The notes below the pieces were generated by a model. It had not been told where the DNA came from. It was given only the letters and a program-made list of their open reading frames with translations, and did no database searches. A stretch of 64,000 nucleotides of DNA from Camarhynchus parvulus (taxonomy: Eukaryota; Chordata; Aves; Passeriformes; Thraupidae). The stretch is taken from the NCBI RefSeq assembly GCF_901933205.1, contig NC_044582.1:15977820-16041819 (forward strand), read 5' to 3'. Within the stretch, counting starts at the first letter, position 1. Every line of letters starts with the position of its first letter. Made by a program: the position numbers and the translations under genes. This document shows positions 1 to 10,579 of this stretch, piece after piece.

Positions 1-2835
1 GTGATTGAGCTAGCTGTAATATTTGAAAGTATGTACTTATCAAATTGCAATATCACTTTGTTTTCTTCCTGCAGGCAAACTAAAGAATAAATTGCCTCCC
101 ATGCAAATCCGCTCACCTGGTTTTGATTAGGTTTTTTCTTTTTTTTTCCCCCCTGTTTTGTTTCATTTTGTTTTATCATTCAGTCACTGAAATCTGATCT
201 CAAAAAAATGTAGGCAGATGTACAGAAGACTTATTTTTCCCTTGGCACACTGTTTAAAAACTTATAAATTAACTCCCACTCTTTTAAATCATTCTTCTCG
301 AGGTGTTCCAGCCAAGCATCTTCGCTGGCTGCCACATCCTAAATTCTTTGGGATTTGCTGTTGGCCTGAAATTATTGTGCTATGTGAGCTCATTATCTGG
401 GATATTAAAAATATCCGTTGCTTCAAATGTGATTCGTATACCCAGTGGCATTTGAGTAAACAGCAACATCACTGACTCAGGGATCCAGCTTGGCTCTGTG
501 ACATCTACTAAGTGCAAAAGCAACACCATTTTAGGGAAGAACAGAACTCAAAGATTATTTTGTTTATATATTATTGACTGGAAGGGAGATCTGGCCTCCT
601 AAGCAAGTGCATTAAAAAAAAAAAAGATCTAGGAAACAGAGGCCAGAAAAATAAATCATTGTTGAAACAAAATTTTAAGTTTCCTGCTCCTGACCTCCTC
701 AAGAAAGGTCTCATTTTTCCTTTCTCTCATATTTTGAGTGTTGCACAGAACTGTAAACCACAAAGAGCTTTCTCAGTGATGGAGTTTGCTCCTACTCTAG
801 GCCGAATTCTGCTGCTGAGGAGATTTTGTTTACTGAGTGTTCTCACCATGTGAGTTGTGGTTGTTGTTTAAATAACTGTTTAAATTGCTGATAAGGATTA
901 TTCAAGTTAGAGAATGTCCTGAGTGGTCTAAAATATTGAATAGTGAGTCATTAGTTGAGATTGACAATAAAGTCTGATTAATAGTTTGCTTTTTAAAACA
1001 ATTACATAAAAATATTGTTCGAAATCACTCATTTTAAACAGCTGACATTTTAATGCATAAATATAATTACAGATTCTTTAAGAAGAGCCTAATTTTGGCC
1101 TTGATATATATGCTGGCAACTGTGTATTTGAAATAGAATCATAAAATGTAAAAATTTTATATTTAATCACTAGTGTCAAAAATTATTAGGTAATAAGCAC
1201 AGCAGGAGAGAATGTGATAAAAGATACAAAGGCCCATATTTAAAACATAATTTTTCTAATACTCACTATGATTTTAAGATGTCATGTCGTCATATGAGGG
1301 TGAGCGGGTCAGATGCAAAATTGGCTTTTTCTTTTTTTTTAATGTGAGGTGATCAATTCTCACTCGTGGAGGGGTTAAGCTTACTGGAAGCCCAAGTCCT
1401 CTTTGTCCACCCTCCAGGTGGGTCCCAGGGACATCAGCCCTGTACCTGTCTGCTCCTAGTGGGTTAAGTTAAACCATCCTCCCACCCAAACCCAGCGTGG
1501 TGCAGAGAAGGAACAGGAGCTGGAGGAACTTCTGAAAAGAAATCTATCATCTCACAAAATGCTGTTTAATTATCTCACAGCGGTGGTTTTCCACAAGGAA
1601 CAGGGGTTTTCCTATCAGATGGTCAACATCTTTCTGCAGCACCAACCTGAGTGCTTCCATGACAGAGAGAAAAGGACTCTCACAGCTCTACTTGAGGCTG
1701 TAATAGTGCACAAAGCAGGAGAATTTCATCCAATGTGTGCTCTCACTGTGTTTAAGGCCCTTTTTAGTCAGCAGAGATGACTCTGATCGTTGTAGTTTGC
1801 TGTTTGTCTCAGCAATCTTTTTTCCAGACATGCAATAAGTACTATGAAAAATGCATCTGCTGTTTCCAGTCCATTTGTGAGCATCAAAAGATCTGAGGTT
1901 TTTAAGTCACAGCCCAACACAAATGATACCATACAACTTGCAGAGCAGAGGGCTGATGTATGAGCGTTATTCCTTACTGCAGTAACTTATTTACCTCTGG
2001 GACAGAGCTCAAGAATTTATAGGCCTTGCGGAAAGGAGTCCCTGCCCTGGCCACCTCACAAAAGTGCTCTGCAATCACATCTCTGCTTTCCTAAAGGAAC
2101 TAATAGGATCAGTCCCAACAGAGACGGAACAGGAAAGAGCAGCAGTGTGGCAGGATAATGGCCAGGCATTTTTGCTATTACCCCTGTAGTGCCTTTGAGT
2201 GACCACTTTTAAGTGGAGAATTGGGGTTTGTGGAGTACTTTAGTGTCATTTTTACTCTCCAGTTTTTTTTTTACTCTGGCTTTGCTTAAATGAAAACTGC
2301 TTTTGAACTGGTCTCAACTGTGGCTGCCTGCACTGGAGGGAGAAATGGGAGAGGCATAGCAGGAGTCCTGCATTTCAAAACTCTTCAGCACCTACTGGAG
2401 CCATCCAGGGGACCACCTGTCCATCCATTCTGTGGCAAGAAAAAGGGATAGGGACAAGGTGTGGAGGAGGAAATCCTTTTCTTAAGTCTGCAGGTACTTC
2501 TGGACTACTGCCAGACTGGAAATAAGATTTTTTGCTACATGTAATAAGGGCAATCTAGAAGTGCTGAGGAAATTAAAATAAATTTGGAGACAAAATTAAA
2601 TTTTAGATTGAAACACCAAGGATTATTGGTTTTTATCTAGAAGGCAGATGATGGTATTTAGCAAACCAGGTGGTTTTTAAACTGTAAGTGTAATCGTTTA
2701 ATAAAAGTTACTGAGAGTAATCTGAAAAGAAAGTAGACAAAGTGAAAGAGGTATTTAAAGACAATGTTCAGTTCAGTCAGGAGGTCAAACATGAAGATGC
2801 CTGAATGAATGAAAAAATGTTTATTTCTTAGTCCC
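1..2835. other. AT-rich non-coding DNA, no gene recognised
   Basis: I see no gene, RNA or clear repeat here. Short open frames occur, such as a 73-codon plus-strand frame at 1559-1780, but none has a recognisable domain or a coherent exon structure. A moderately GC-rich patch lies at about 1360-1520. An exact POU octamer, ATGCAAAT, is at 101-108. The sequence is typical of avian intergenic or intronic DNA. Confidence 0.6.
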
Positions 2836-3075
2836 AGAATCATAGAAACAGAATGGCCTGGGTGAGAAGGGACCTTTAAAGCTCATTCCATTCCACCCCC
2901 TGTCACGGGCAGGGACAACTTCCACTATCCCAGGCTGCTCCAAGCCCCACCTAGCCCAGCCTTGGACACTTCCAGGGATGGGGCAGCCACAGCTTCTCTG
3001 GGCAGGCTGTGCCAGGGCCTCACCACCCTCACAGAGAAGAATTTCTTCCTAATATCAAATTTAAACCTTGTGCCA
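2836..3075 (-). mobile_element. CR1 LINE 3' end fragment
   Basis: This is the 3' untranslated end of a CR1 (chicken repeat 1) non-LTR retrotransposon, inserted in minus orientation. Read on the plus strand it opens with AGAATCATAGAA, the complement of the CR1 terminal repeat. It then shows the familiar CR1 blocks: a GAAGGGACCTTTAAAGCTCAT segment, the proline-rich-looking CCACCCCCTGTCACGGGCAGG segment, the GCCTTGGACACTTCCAGGGATGG segment and the CTCTGGGCAGGCTGTGCCAG segment. It ends near AAGAATTTCTTCCTAATATC. The RT-coding part is absent, as expected for a 5'-truncated copy. Similarity is lost after about 3075. It has no coding capacity; short open frames overlapping it are chance. Confidence 0.93.
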
Positions 3076-3282
3076 CAGAAAATCCATTCCTGACAACACT
3101 TCTACACTTTGCTAGCTCAGGAGCATCTGCAGAAGGCACCATGTGGTTGTCCTGTTCAGGCACACTTCCCCACAGCCTCTCTTCTCAGCCCTGACTATGA
3201 AATACCAGGCTAGAAAGATCTTTTCTACCACTTCTCATGGCCTTTCTTATGTTCTTACTTAAGAAGTGCCTGGCTTTGCCAG

Positions 3283-3403
3283 TTTTAAATTCTTTAATTT
3301 AAATTAAAATTAAATTTTTATGTTATTATTAAATTATTTTATTAAAATTATTTCATTATTAAATTTTTAAATTATTAAATTTAATTTTAAATTTAATATT
3401 GCT
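3283..3403. repeat. AT-rich low-complexity tract
   Basis: About 120 bp built almost only of A and T, with many AAATTT, TTAAAT and ATTATT words and no fixed period. It lies about 200 bp beyond the CR1 fragment at 2836-3075. It is low-complexity sequence, not a coding region. Confidence 0.85.
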
Positions 3404-4089
3404 CTGTATGCCCTTTAATGTCAGCTGATGAAATGTCACTCACCAGGAGCCATGGATAGAAGCAATCACCAAAATTTTGGTTGTGAGATAATAGACATAG
3501 ATCAGGAGTGTTTTGACCAGGTGTGTTTTGTTTCTCCAAACCAGCTGAGAATCACTGGAGCTTTGTAGAAGCCAAACTACAAACCCATGGGTTTGCATTA
3601 TTTCCTGTTAAGAAATACATAAGCGCACTCCAGCTCGGTCATATAGGGGCAATAATTCCAAATTAGGAACCCATTGGTGTCAGTGTTTACTGATGGTTTA
3701 GCTGATCAGTGGTAGATGCACTGCTGGCAGACACTTTGCAGTCCTCAAAGGACACAGCTCTGCTTCCAGCCAATCTGTCTCTCAGCCAAAGTGGAAAAGC
3801 ATCTCCACCCTCACCTTGGTAATCCTGGTGAGTCAGCTGAATTTGGTTGAACTGATCTACTCAGAATCGAAGAGAACATGTTAGTACTCCTCTTTTTCAT
3901 CACCAGACTTATCTTCTCCACTGAAGAGCAGGTTAATAGTTCAGGAAGATCTGTGGAGTTTGGGAAGTAGCCAAGATAGTGCCACTTCTAAATGCAGCAC
4001 CTAGGAACAGGAGGAAAATCAGCTTTTGTCCAGTGTCTGATCTGCACTGACCATCTGAAAATAATTATATGCAAGCATATGTAAAATAT
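3404..4089. other. non-coding DNA, nothing recognised
   Basis: No gene or repeat that I recognise. Base composition is mixed. Confidence 0.6.
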
Positions 4090-4105
4090 ATACATATATA
4101 TGTAT
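4090..4105. repeat. 16-bp AT palindrome in a TA-rich patch
   Basis: ATACATATATATGTAT is a perfect palindrome sitting in a longer TA/CATA-rich patch at about 4068-4105. It could form a cruciform or simply be a decayed TA microsatellite. Confidence 0.7.
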
Positions 4106-4320
4106 GGGAAACAGCTCTGGTAATCAGTTTAAATATATCCAGTTTAAACTCACATCCTGATGAGCCAGGGGTTGCTTGTTTGTTTGGGGTTTGCCTTGTT
4201 TTTCCTTGTGCATTGTTTCTGGAGCAGATGGGCTTATCTCTGCAGAAGGGCTCTCAGCAAAGCGCTTTATCAGATCACCCTTCTGATTACAACACAGAAA
4301 CAGCCTTTCTGTCTTCCTTG

Positions 4321-4519
4321 CAGGGATGTATGGGAAAACCTTTCTCCCAGTTTCACATGTGTCCTTGCTGCATTTTTGTTTGGCGCTGTTGGCTTCATTG
4401 GGGTTGGTGTGACAAGAGTTTACAGCAGAGAGGAGCCACCAAAGTACTCTGATGATAAAATCTTCCGGTTTGTTGATGGCCAGTTCTTTGTAATTCACGA
4501 GTTTGTTCACAGTGGGTGA
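4321..4519 (+). other. possible exon-like open segment, unidentified
   Basis: A frame open from 4160 to a stop at 4519 contains, in its second half, a hydrophobic stretch (about VLAAFLFGAVGFIGVGV) followed by a polar tail (RVYSREEPPKYSDDK and beyond). The sequence just before 4323 is pyrimidine-rich and ends in TTGCAG, like a splice acceptor. I do not recognise the protein. At least three other frames are also open across this stretch (plus 4069-4452, minus 4124-4510, minus 4395-4757), which argues for a locally stop-poor region and not a gene. Treat it as a candidate only; chance is more likely. Confidence 0.12.
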
Positions 4520-5747
4520 TTTTGGCCCGTATATTGACAGGAATTTTTAATCTCTGTAGTATCTCTGGGATGATGCAAGCAGGAGAAGGCTGTTTATGTC
4601 TTTCACAAGCATCTTTCACCCCTACCGTGTTGGCTTTAGATGTGTGTTTAATATAGGGGTGGTTATCTCTTGCTGATCTCTGCTTGGCAATGGCCACTGA
4701 AAATAAATCTATGTTGATTTTATTAGATCTGTCAACAGTCCTTGATGTTATTGACAATGAGGTTTTGTTGACTTGTGGAAATGGAAGGAAACCTTCCTCA
4801 AGTTTGACATTTTCTTAGCATCCCATGAAGTGTGTCCAAACTAATATTCTCAGCAACAGTTTGGTTTATTGTAAAGTGTTCAGACCTGATTATTTGAGGA
4901 AAAATAATAGAGTTTGATGGGTCATGATATGGCAGAATTAAAACAGGGAGGAGGGATACAAAGAAAGAAGGAGGAGGGTTTTTTAGCATGACTGAAAACA
5001 CCCAATTTCATGGTATTCTCTGAGCTATTATTGCAAATACTGCACAGCATCTTGATGTAGAGAGTTCTGTGAACCTTTTGGTTGTTCTACAGGAGCATTG
5101 TGCCAGATAAAGAGGAAACAGCTCTATGCTTTGACAATAATCTTTGCTAATACATTTTCCAGCGGGGGAAAAAATAATCCTAATTAAGAAGTTAGTTTAT
5201 GCCTTACAAAATGGAAGGGCAAAAGGTTACTTGTTCCAGGGGAAGAACAGGAGAGTAGATCTGAGAGCTGACAGTGGGATTGGCTTGGATCCACTTCTCT
5301 TTAAGCTTAGTTTTTGCAAGCTCTCTGCCAGCTTGGAGCATGATGGACCTCTTTCCATACCTAATGGCATGCTGGATGTCAGCCCTGGCCTCAAGAAAGC
5401 TCAACTGCAAAAGCAAAATTAGGTGTGTTTCTGTGCAACAAAAACAACACCTTTCCCAACAGCAACAATTTTTGTGCTGATCTGAAGGCAGCTGATTTGT
5501 AATCCATTCAAGTCCATATGTGAAACACTTGCACTGAAAACACAAAGATAAAGCAAGCTGCAACACCATACAAACACCTGCAATAGGGGTGGATTTCAGA
5601 GTTAGAGCTGTATTTATGCCTGGAATATTCACGCCTTGATCTAATCCTCCTTTTCTTAAAGGGGAATTTTTCAAAAGTTCTTAAGGACCCATCATTGGAG
5701 CTACATCTTGAAAAGGGCACGTCTTTCTCTCGCACACCTCAAACAAG
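4520..5747. other. non-coding DNA, no gene recognised
   Basis: Nothing recognised. A minus-strand frame of 156 codons (5204-5674) is the longest here. It overlaps plus-strand frames at 5144-5422 and 5274-5480 and shows no domain, so I treat it as chance. Confidence 0.55.
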
Positions 5748-5836
5748 GTGGCCTGATGTTTCAAAAGCTGCTCAGAATTCAAACGCTTCCTTCGGGTGCC
5801 TAAGTGGAAGAGCATCTCTTTTGAAACTTTGGCCAC
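5748..5836. mobile_element. ancient palindromic (MITE-like) element relic
   Basis: The two ends are imperfect inverted repeats. The left arm, starting GGTGGCCTGATGTTTCAAAAG at 5748, matches the reverse complement of the right arm, which ends TCTTTTGAAACTTTGGCCACT near 5836. The centre holds GGGTGCCTAAGTGG. This arrangement, with TTTCAAAAG, GTGCCTAAGTG and CTTTTGAAA, fits a class of old short palindromic DNA-transposon relics that I recall as common in turtle and crocodilian genomes. I cannot name the family with confidence. No coding capacity. Confidence 0.6.
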
Positions 5837-6446
5837 TTGTGGAGGTGTTTAAATGGGAAGACTTGGTGCTAAGTAGGGCATGTAAAAAGTTTTCCCTTGA
5901 AATATTTCCTTAGGGAAAATTGGGGTTTTGACTACTGAAATGTTATTTTACAAAGAGCAATGCTTTCTGTGATAATAACAGGTTTTAATAAAAAGAAAAA
6001 TGACCACTTGAAGAACAAAGAAGATTCCTGTTATAAACTAAAATTTAAAGCATTTTCAATTTAAAAGTTAGCATTTGCCCTTTGGAAGCTTCACTGAATT
6101 TTTGTTTTTTAACAGCATTTTCCTCAAAGAGGAGGCTGGGCAAGAACAATTCTTTCCAGATCTAACATAAAATTTTAAGGTGAAACAAGTGGCAAGATTC
6201 AAACAAACAGAAGAAAAATGAACCCATCTTTAAAAACATCCCTGAGAACAGCTGAAGATCCACATTCATTCCACTCTGTCACTAAAAACTAGAAAGTTTT
6301 CAGACAGCTATCAGGAAGCAATGGGGTACGTGTGCACAAGTCTGTAACTGAAGGTAGATTAAGAATTGGAGCATAAACTTCACTTACCTCTCGAGTAGAC
6401 TTTGAGCTCCAAGGCCCTTAAAGGTTAACAATAAAATCTCAAATTG
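5837..6446. other. non-coding DNA, nothing recognised
   Basis: AT-rich sequence without a recognisable gene or repeat. Confidence 0.6.
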
Positions 6447-6575
6447 AATCCTCATTTTCAATATGAGACAATTTAAGTTATAAAACAATGAAGTGACATG
6501 AGCCTAGCGAGGCCAACGAGGACACTTAAACCAGGGTTGTCAGAATGCCCAGGTTTTATCACCCATGAAAGGATG
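6447..6575 (-). mobile_element. probable MIR-like SINE relic
   Basis: On the plus strand the order is: ATCCTCATTTTC, a degenerate ATGAGACAATTTAAGTT, then GAAGTGACATGAGCC, and later AAACCAGGGTTGTCAGAATGCCCAG. That is the order of blocks in the reverse complement of a MIR (CORE-SINE): CTCATTTTACAGATGAG, a GTTAAGTGACTTGCCC block, and AACCCAGGTCTCCTGACTCCCAG. Divergence is high, as expected for an element inserted in the amniote ancestor. A repeat-masking search would settle the assignment. Confidence 0.5.
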
Positions 6576-7744
6576 TAACTCTCCATGACATTAAGGATGC
6601 AGGGTTTGATGGAGTGTCACAGTTAGTTGACACCAGAATCATCCAAAATCGTAGACTCCCTGTCACATCCTGCCACTGCAGAATAGAAACTAATGACTGT
6701 GCTACTACACCATCACAGGCATGCTGGGGTGCAGGTAGCTGGTAAATTATTACACAGCAGTAAGGGTTGCCAACAGGAGTAGACTTCTAGGCTAAGAAAG
6801 AGTTAGGGAAATAAAGGGAAACTATAAATGTGGGCTGTTTTACTTCAACAGATTTGGCTGCTGCTCTGAATGTCTGATAGGACAAATGGTTTGGGGACAA
6901 TACCAAGTCATGCTGGGCCACCTGCATGAGTTGGAAATCTATACTTTCCTGTAGATGTTTTGTGAAAGGGACATTTAGATATGAAAACATGAATATGCAC
7001 TTTTGGCAATGGAAAATATTTTTGCAGAGACTGATAGAATCAAAACACCAAGGCTCATATTTTTAAACAAATATAAGCATATAAAATAGAGAAGTGTCTT
7101 ATTTCCAGAAATAAACTTGCAGGAAAAAAAAAGGTAGATATTATTTACAGAATGTCATTCTGTAAGGTCTGTAATGTCATATTTAAGAGACTCCAGAAGT
7201 CTGTAAATAACAGAAATGTAAAACATCTTTTGGGCCCAGATGCAATAGGCATTAAAGTCTGATGGAAAAATAATTTGATTCTAGATTGATAGCTTTTTAT
7301 CATTTTCTGCAAAGGAACAATATCAAAAATCAATGTGTAGGAAATAAAGAGGACAGATGCACTCTATCCTCAGCTAAATGATCTTTCTGAACAGACTCCT
7401 GCCCAAGTTGCAGTTGAGCACAGAAATACAAGCCTTATGGATGCAAATCAATGGTATTTAAGCATAACAAGCTACCCAATTACACACAGAAAGAAACTGG
7501 CTGATTTGATATCACGGATCACAGCCTGGCTGAGGGTCCAGGTGACATCTTGCTGTGTTATGCAGTGTTCAAACAGACCTATCTCTGGGAGGGCTGGGAA
7601 GTTATCCTTTCTCTGTACAGGAGGGATAACTCTCTGCCCTTTTTCCGGGGTTGTTCCCTATTTCAAGAAAAGTTATCATTTGTTTGGAGAGGATCCTGAA
7701 CACAACATCTCAAAACCCGGAGCTAGCAGGACAGATTGGCTGGA
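6576..7744. other. non-coding DNA, no gene recognised
   Basis: No gene seen. A 108-codon plus-strand frame at 7437-7763 has no recognisable domain and runs into the old CR1 that begins near 7745. An exact ATGCAAAT octamer is at 7441-7448. Confidence 0.55.
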
Positions 7745-8095
7745 CGAGGTTGTTTTAGCTTAAATAATAAGCACTTGAGAGGGGACATGTAAGTAATTAC
7801 AGAAAAAAACAGCGGCAGGGAAGACAGAAACAATCTGTGCATAATGGAAAGGACATGACATAATGGGCTTGAATTACAGCGAGGGATTCCGGTTAGACAT
7901 CAGGAAACTTTCATAACAATCAGGATAATAAAGCACTAAGGTAGACTGCCTGCAGAGGCTGTGGGATCTCTGCTGTTGGAGGCCGTCCAGAGCAGGGCAG
8001 ACAGACTTCTGAAAGGATAGACAGGAGGATAATTGATCTTGCTGTAGGGCAGAGGGGTGCACCAGGAATAACCTTCCTAGAACCTATGACTACCT
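7745..8095 (+). mobile_element. old, diverged CR1 LINE 3' region
   Basis: This reads in order like the 3' end of an old CR1 subfamily: GAGAGGGGACATG (7776-7788), a degenerate GCAGGGAAGACAGAAACAATC, TAATGGGCTTGAATTACAGC, GGTTAGACATCAGGAAACTTTC, GACTGCCTGCAGAGGCTGTGG, then GAGGCCGTCCAGAGCAGGGC-like and GGATAATTGATCTTGCTGTAG-like blocks, and GCAGAGGGGTG. These correspond to the CR1 blocks for 'ggctgagaggggacatg', 'ggattacagcaagg', 'ttagatatcaggaag', 'aggctgcctagggaggtggtgg' and 'gcaggggggtggactagatga'. It is clearly more diverged than the copies at 23819 and 53741, so it is an older insertion. It has no intact coding sequence. Confidence 0.78.
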
Positions 8096-8855
8096 TGAAC
8101 TGTTGATATCCTCAATCCCCACCCTTCTTAAAACTTGTTTCTTAGTCTTACATCTCCATTTTCTTCAGGTTCACCTTTCAAATCTATTTCTGACTTTAAA
8201 ATAAGGCTTGGCCTTATCCATCTTCATCTTAAAACACGAATTTAACTACTACCTCTGTTCTGATGATTCACAGGTCTGTGCATCTTCCTACCTCAGACCC
8301 AGCTAATACTTTTCAAAATAAAAGCTCAGTCTGTTTTCCTGACATATCATTGCAGATGTTTTGCTCACCACTAATCTCTGCACAGCTAAAAAATATTTCA
8401 TTGTAATCAATTCCCTCTGCTCCCTGGTTTTCCTTTGATCACATTGAGTAACACTGTCAGCCTGCTGGTAACTCAGGTCTAGAACCTGGAAATCATTTTA
8501 CCTAAGACCTCACCTGGCTCTCTATTCTGGACTATATATGTATTTTATGGAGGAGAGGTAATATTTGCCTTGCAAAAGGAGACAAAAATAGGGGACTCTC
8601 ATCATCTCCATTCCTTGAAAAATGCAGCACTTTCTCATCTCCCTGTTCTCAACACCACCAGAAGCTTCATTGCTGTCTTGACTGCTGCTTTGACCCTGTC
8701 AGTGCGGGGAACTGCAGCTCAACAGAGCAAGTGCCAGGCTTTGCAGGTAGCACACCGTACCCATACATGTGTTCCTGTCTTGTTATACCACTAACAATTT
8801 GTTGTTCAGTGTTGAAAACATGCTGAATAATGAAAGATGCCTGGAGAAAGGAACA
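8096..8855. other. non-coding DNA, nothing recognised
   Basis: Pyrimidine-rich on the plus strand between about 8100 and 8530. No gene or repeat recognised. Confidence 0.55.
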
Positions 8856-8953
8856 CGGAGCGTCCGTGTACCTGCAGCGCGTTGTCTCTGTTTGTGTCTC
8901 AGCCCCGAGCAGAGATGAGGGAGTGTCGGCCTTGCCTGGTGGATAAGCACCCG
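8856..8953. promoter_or_regulatory. small CpG cluster, possible regulatory DNA
   Basis: Eight CpG dinucleotides fall in 98 bp (8856, 8861, 8865, 8878, 8880, 8906, 8937, 8952), in a window where most 100-bp stretches have none or one. Several frames are open on both strands (the longest is minus 8667-9083, 138 codons), which fits low stop density and not a gene. A small hypomethylated regulatory element is possible, but a GC-rich old repeat could look the same. Confidence 0.25.
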
Positions 8954-10237
8954 TTTCTCTGCCAAATGAAACTCTGTGGCTGCAGAAACAGTGTCTGCAT
9001 TTGCTTTCCAGCAGGTAAATACACCCACTGAATTCCTGCCATGCAGCCCCACAGTGTGGCAAACACCTCTGGGAAGAGCCCATGGAAAGGGAGGGGATAG
9101 GACCTCAAGCCTCAGGATCCATCTCTCTGCTAAATCAAACTGACCTCAATTTGAAATCAAAGGGGTGCTAAGGGAGTGTCCAGGCACATCCATGTAACTG
9201 ATCAGAGATACATTTTGACTACAGGATTTTAGGATGAAGATTGGGTTTGCTTTTTGTCTGTGTTTGTGCAGGTGTCCAGTGCAGCTCCATGACTAAGCTC
9301 CCTGGCAATCCCACAGTAAAATAAGTAAAAGCTGCTTTTCAGTGGAAAATAAACAGACAAAACTTTTCTACCTTCCTCCTGGAAATGTGCTGTGGTGTGG
9401 TGTAGTCTGGGGAGATGCTGTTATTCCTTTGGGCTTAGCTGTGACTGTGAGTTTTGGTCACACTCTGGGAAGAGCTGCTCTTAATGAAGAACCTTGTGAC
9501 CACTGTGTTTGAACCATGGGTTGCTCCATTGAACTGGTGGAGTGATTGTGAGCTAGAGGAGATGAAACCCCCACATAATCAAATCAGGGGAGTAATGAGG
9601 TTTGGGACTGGAAAACCAAGAGGGACAACAGGCAAACAAAGTGGGGCTGTGCCACAAGCCTCTGAAGTCTGCAAGTAACTTTGTTATGTCAGCAGCAAAC
9701 GAGGGAATAGCTTTGCAAAAATTCAGATCCCAAATACCATTGTAATTAGCATTATTTCAAGATTAAAGAAACCACCACTTCCGTGTAACAAATTATCTCC
9801 AATTTAAAAGCAAAAATAATGTATTTTTTGTTCATAAAAAATGCTCAAGCGGAAGCATTCTCACATTAATTATTTCAGTCTATTCGGAAAGCATATCCCT
9901 GCTTGCTTTTTATTATGCCTTCCAGCTCCTTCTTTGAAAAATATGTTAAGAAGCTGCAAGCTATTTTCCAAAAAAATGAAAAATAAATAATCTTTGAAGC
10001 AATTAGAGCTGAACGACAGAATGTATAAATATTTTTTTTACTTATTCTCCCCCTAGATTCAAGTCCTCCATTTTCTGCCACCTCCCATCTTGGCAGCTGC
10101 AATTCAAGCATCTTTGCTTGAACTTTGAAGGCAGGCAAGTGTTTCTCTTTCTTCCCCCAGAGTTGAATCAAATCGTATTCTGTAGATTTGACTGGCAAGA
10201 GCTTTTATAAGTGAGCTGAGGGCTACTCCTGGAGGCT
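8954..10237. other. non-coding DNA, no gene recognised
   Basis: No gene or repeat recognised. The part from about 9660 to 10200 is AT-rich, unique-looking sequence of the kind that often holds conserved non-coding elements. That cannot be tested without other genomes. Confidence 0.55.
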
Positions 10238-10263
10238 AAATGCATTATTTCTATAATGCATTT
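10238..10263. repeat. perfect 11-bp inverted repeat (hairpin)
   Basis: AAATGCATTAT and ATAATGCATTT are exact reverse complements separated by the 4-nt loop TTCT. Similar CTCCTGGAGGCTAAAT and CTCCTAGGAGCCTAAAT strings flank it at about 10227 and 10273. The arms carry an ATGCATT core. It could be a dimeric homeodomain/POU-type site, or what is left of a palindromic transposon. It is not followed by a T tract, and this is a eukaryotic sequence, so it is not a terminator. Confidence 0.7.
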
Positions 10264-10501
10264 GTCTTCACTCTCCTAGGAGCCTAAATACTTCTGAACC
10301 TTTCCCTACAAAAGTAATAATTAGCGAACACATTACAAAAAAACTTTTCTTACACGAGAAAAATCGCAAAATTGAATAATGGGGACTCCGGTTGGTAGTG
10401 TGGAATTATCTGGAATGTATTTTATGGTAAGAACAAAGAGCACTTTGAATGTCATGTAAATATCATTACAGAGCAGCTTTTTATTTTAATGAAGGCTTTG
10501 C

Positions 10502-10579
10502 CGCGGTTCAGCGTCGGGCACAACCGCTCAGCGTTAGCGCAACTCCAAGTCAGCCCGCTGCGCTGAGGCTGCAGCTTCG
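10502..10579. promoter_or_regulatory. compact CpG cluster followed by TAAT-rich DNA
   Basis: Ten CpGs lie in 78 bp (CCGCGG at 10501 through TTCGTG at 10579). The flanks contain almost none. The next 180 bp are rich in homeodomain-like cores: ATGTAATTAAGG, CAATTGAATC, CCCAATTAAAC and ACATTAATAAAAGG. A CpG-rich core next to AT-rich factor sites is a common layout for a vertebrate developmental enhancer or a small orphan CpG island. This is inference from composition only. Confidence 0.35.

Noticed and set aside
5204..5674. Minus-strand frame of 156 codons
   Set aside because: No domain, and open frames exist on the opposite strand over the same bases.
8667..9083. Minus-strand frame of 138 codons
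   Set aside because: Overlaps two other minus-strand frames and plus-strand frames. It spans a CpG cluster where stops are rare. No recognisable protein.
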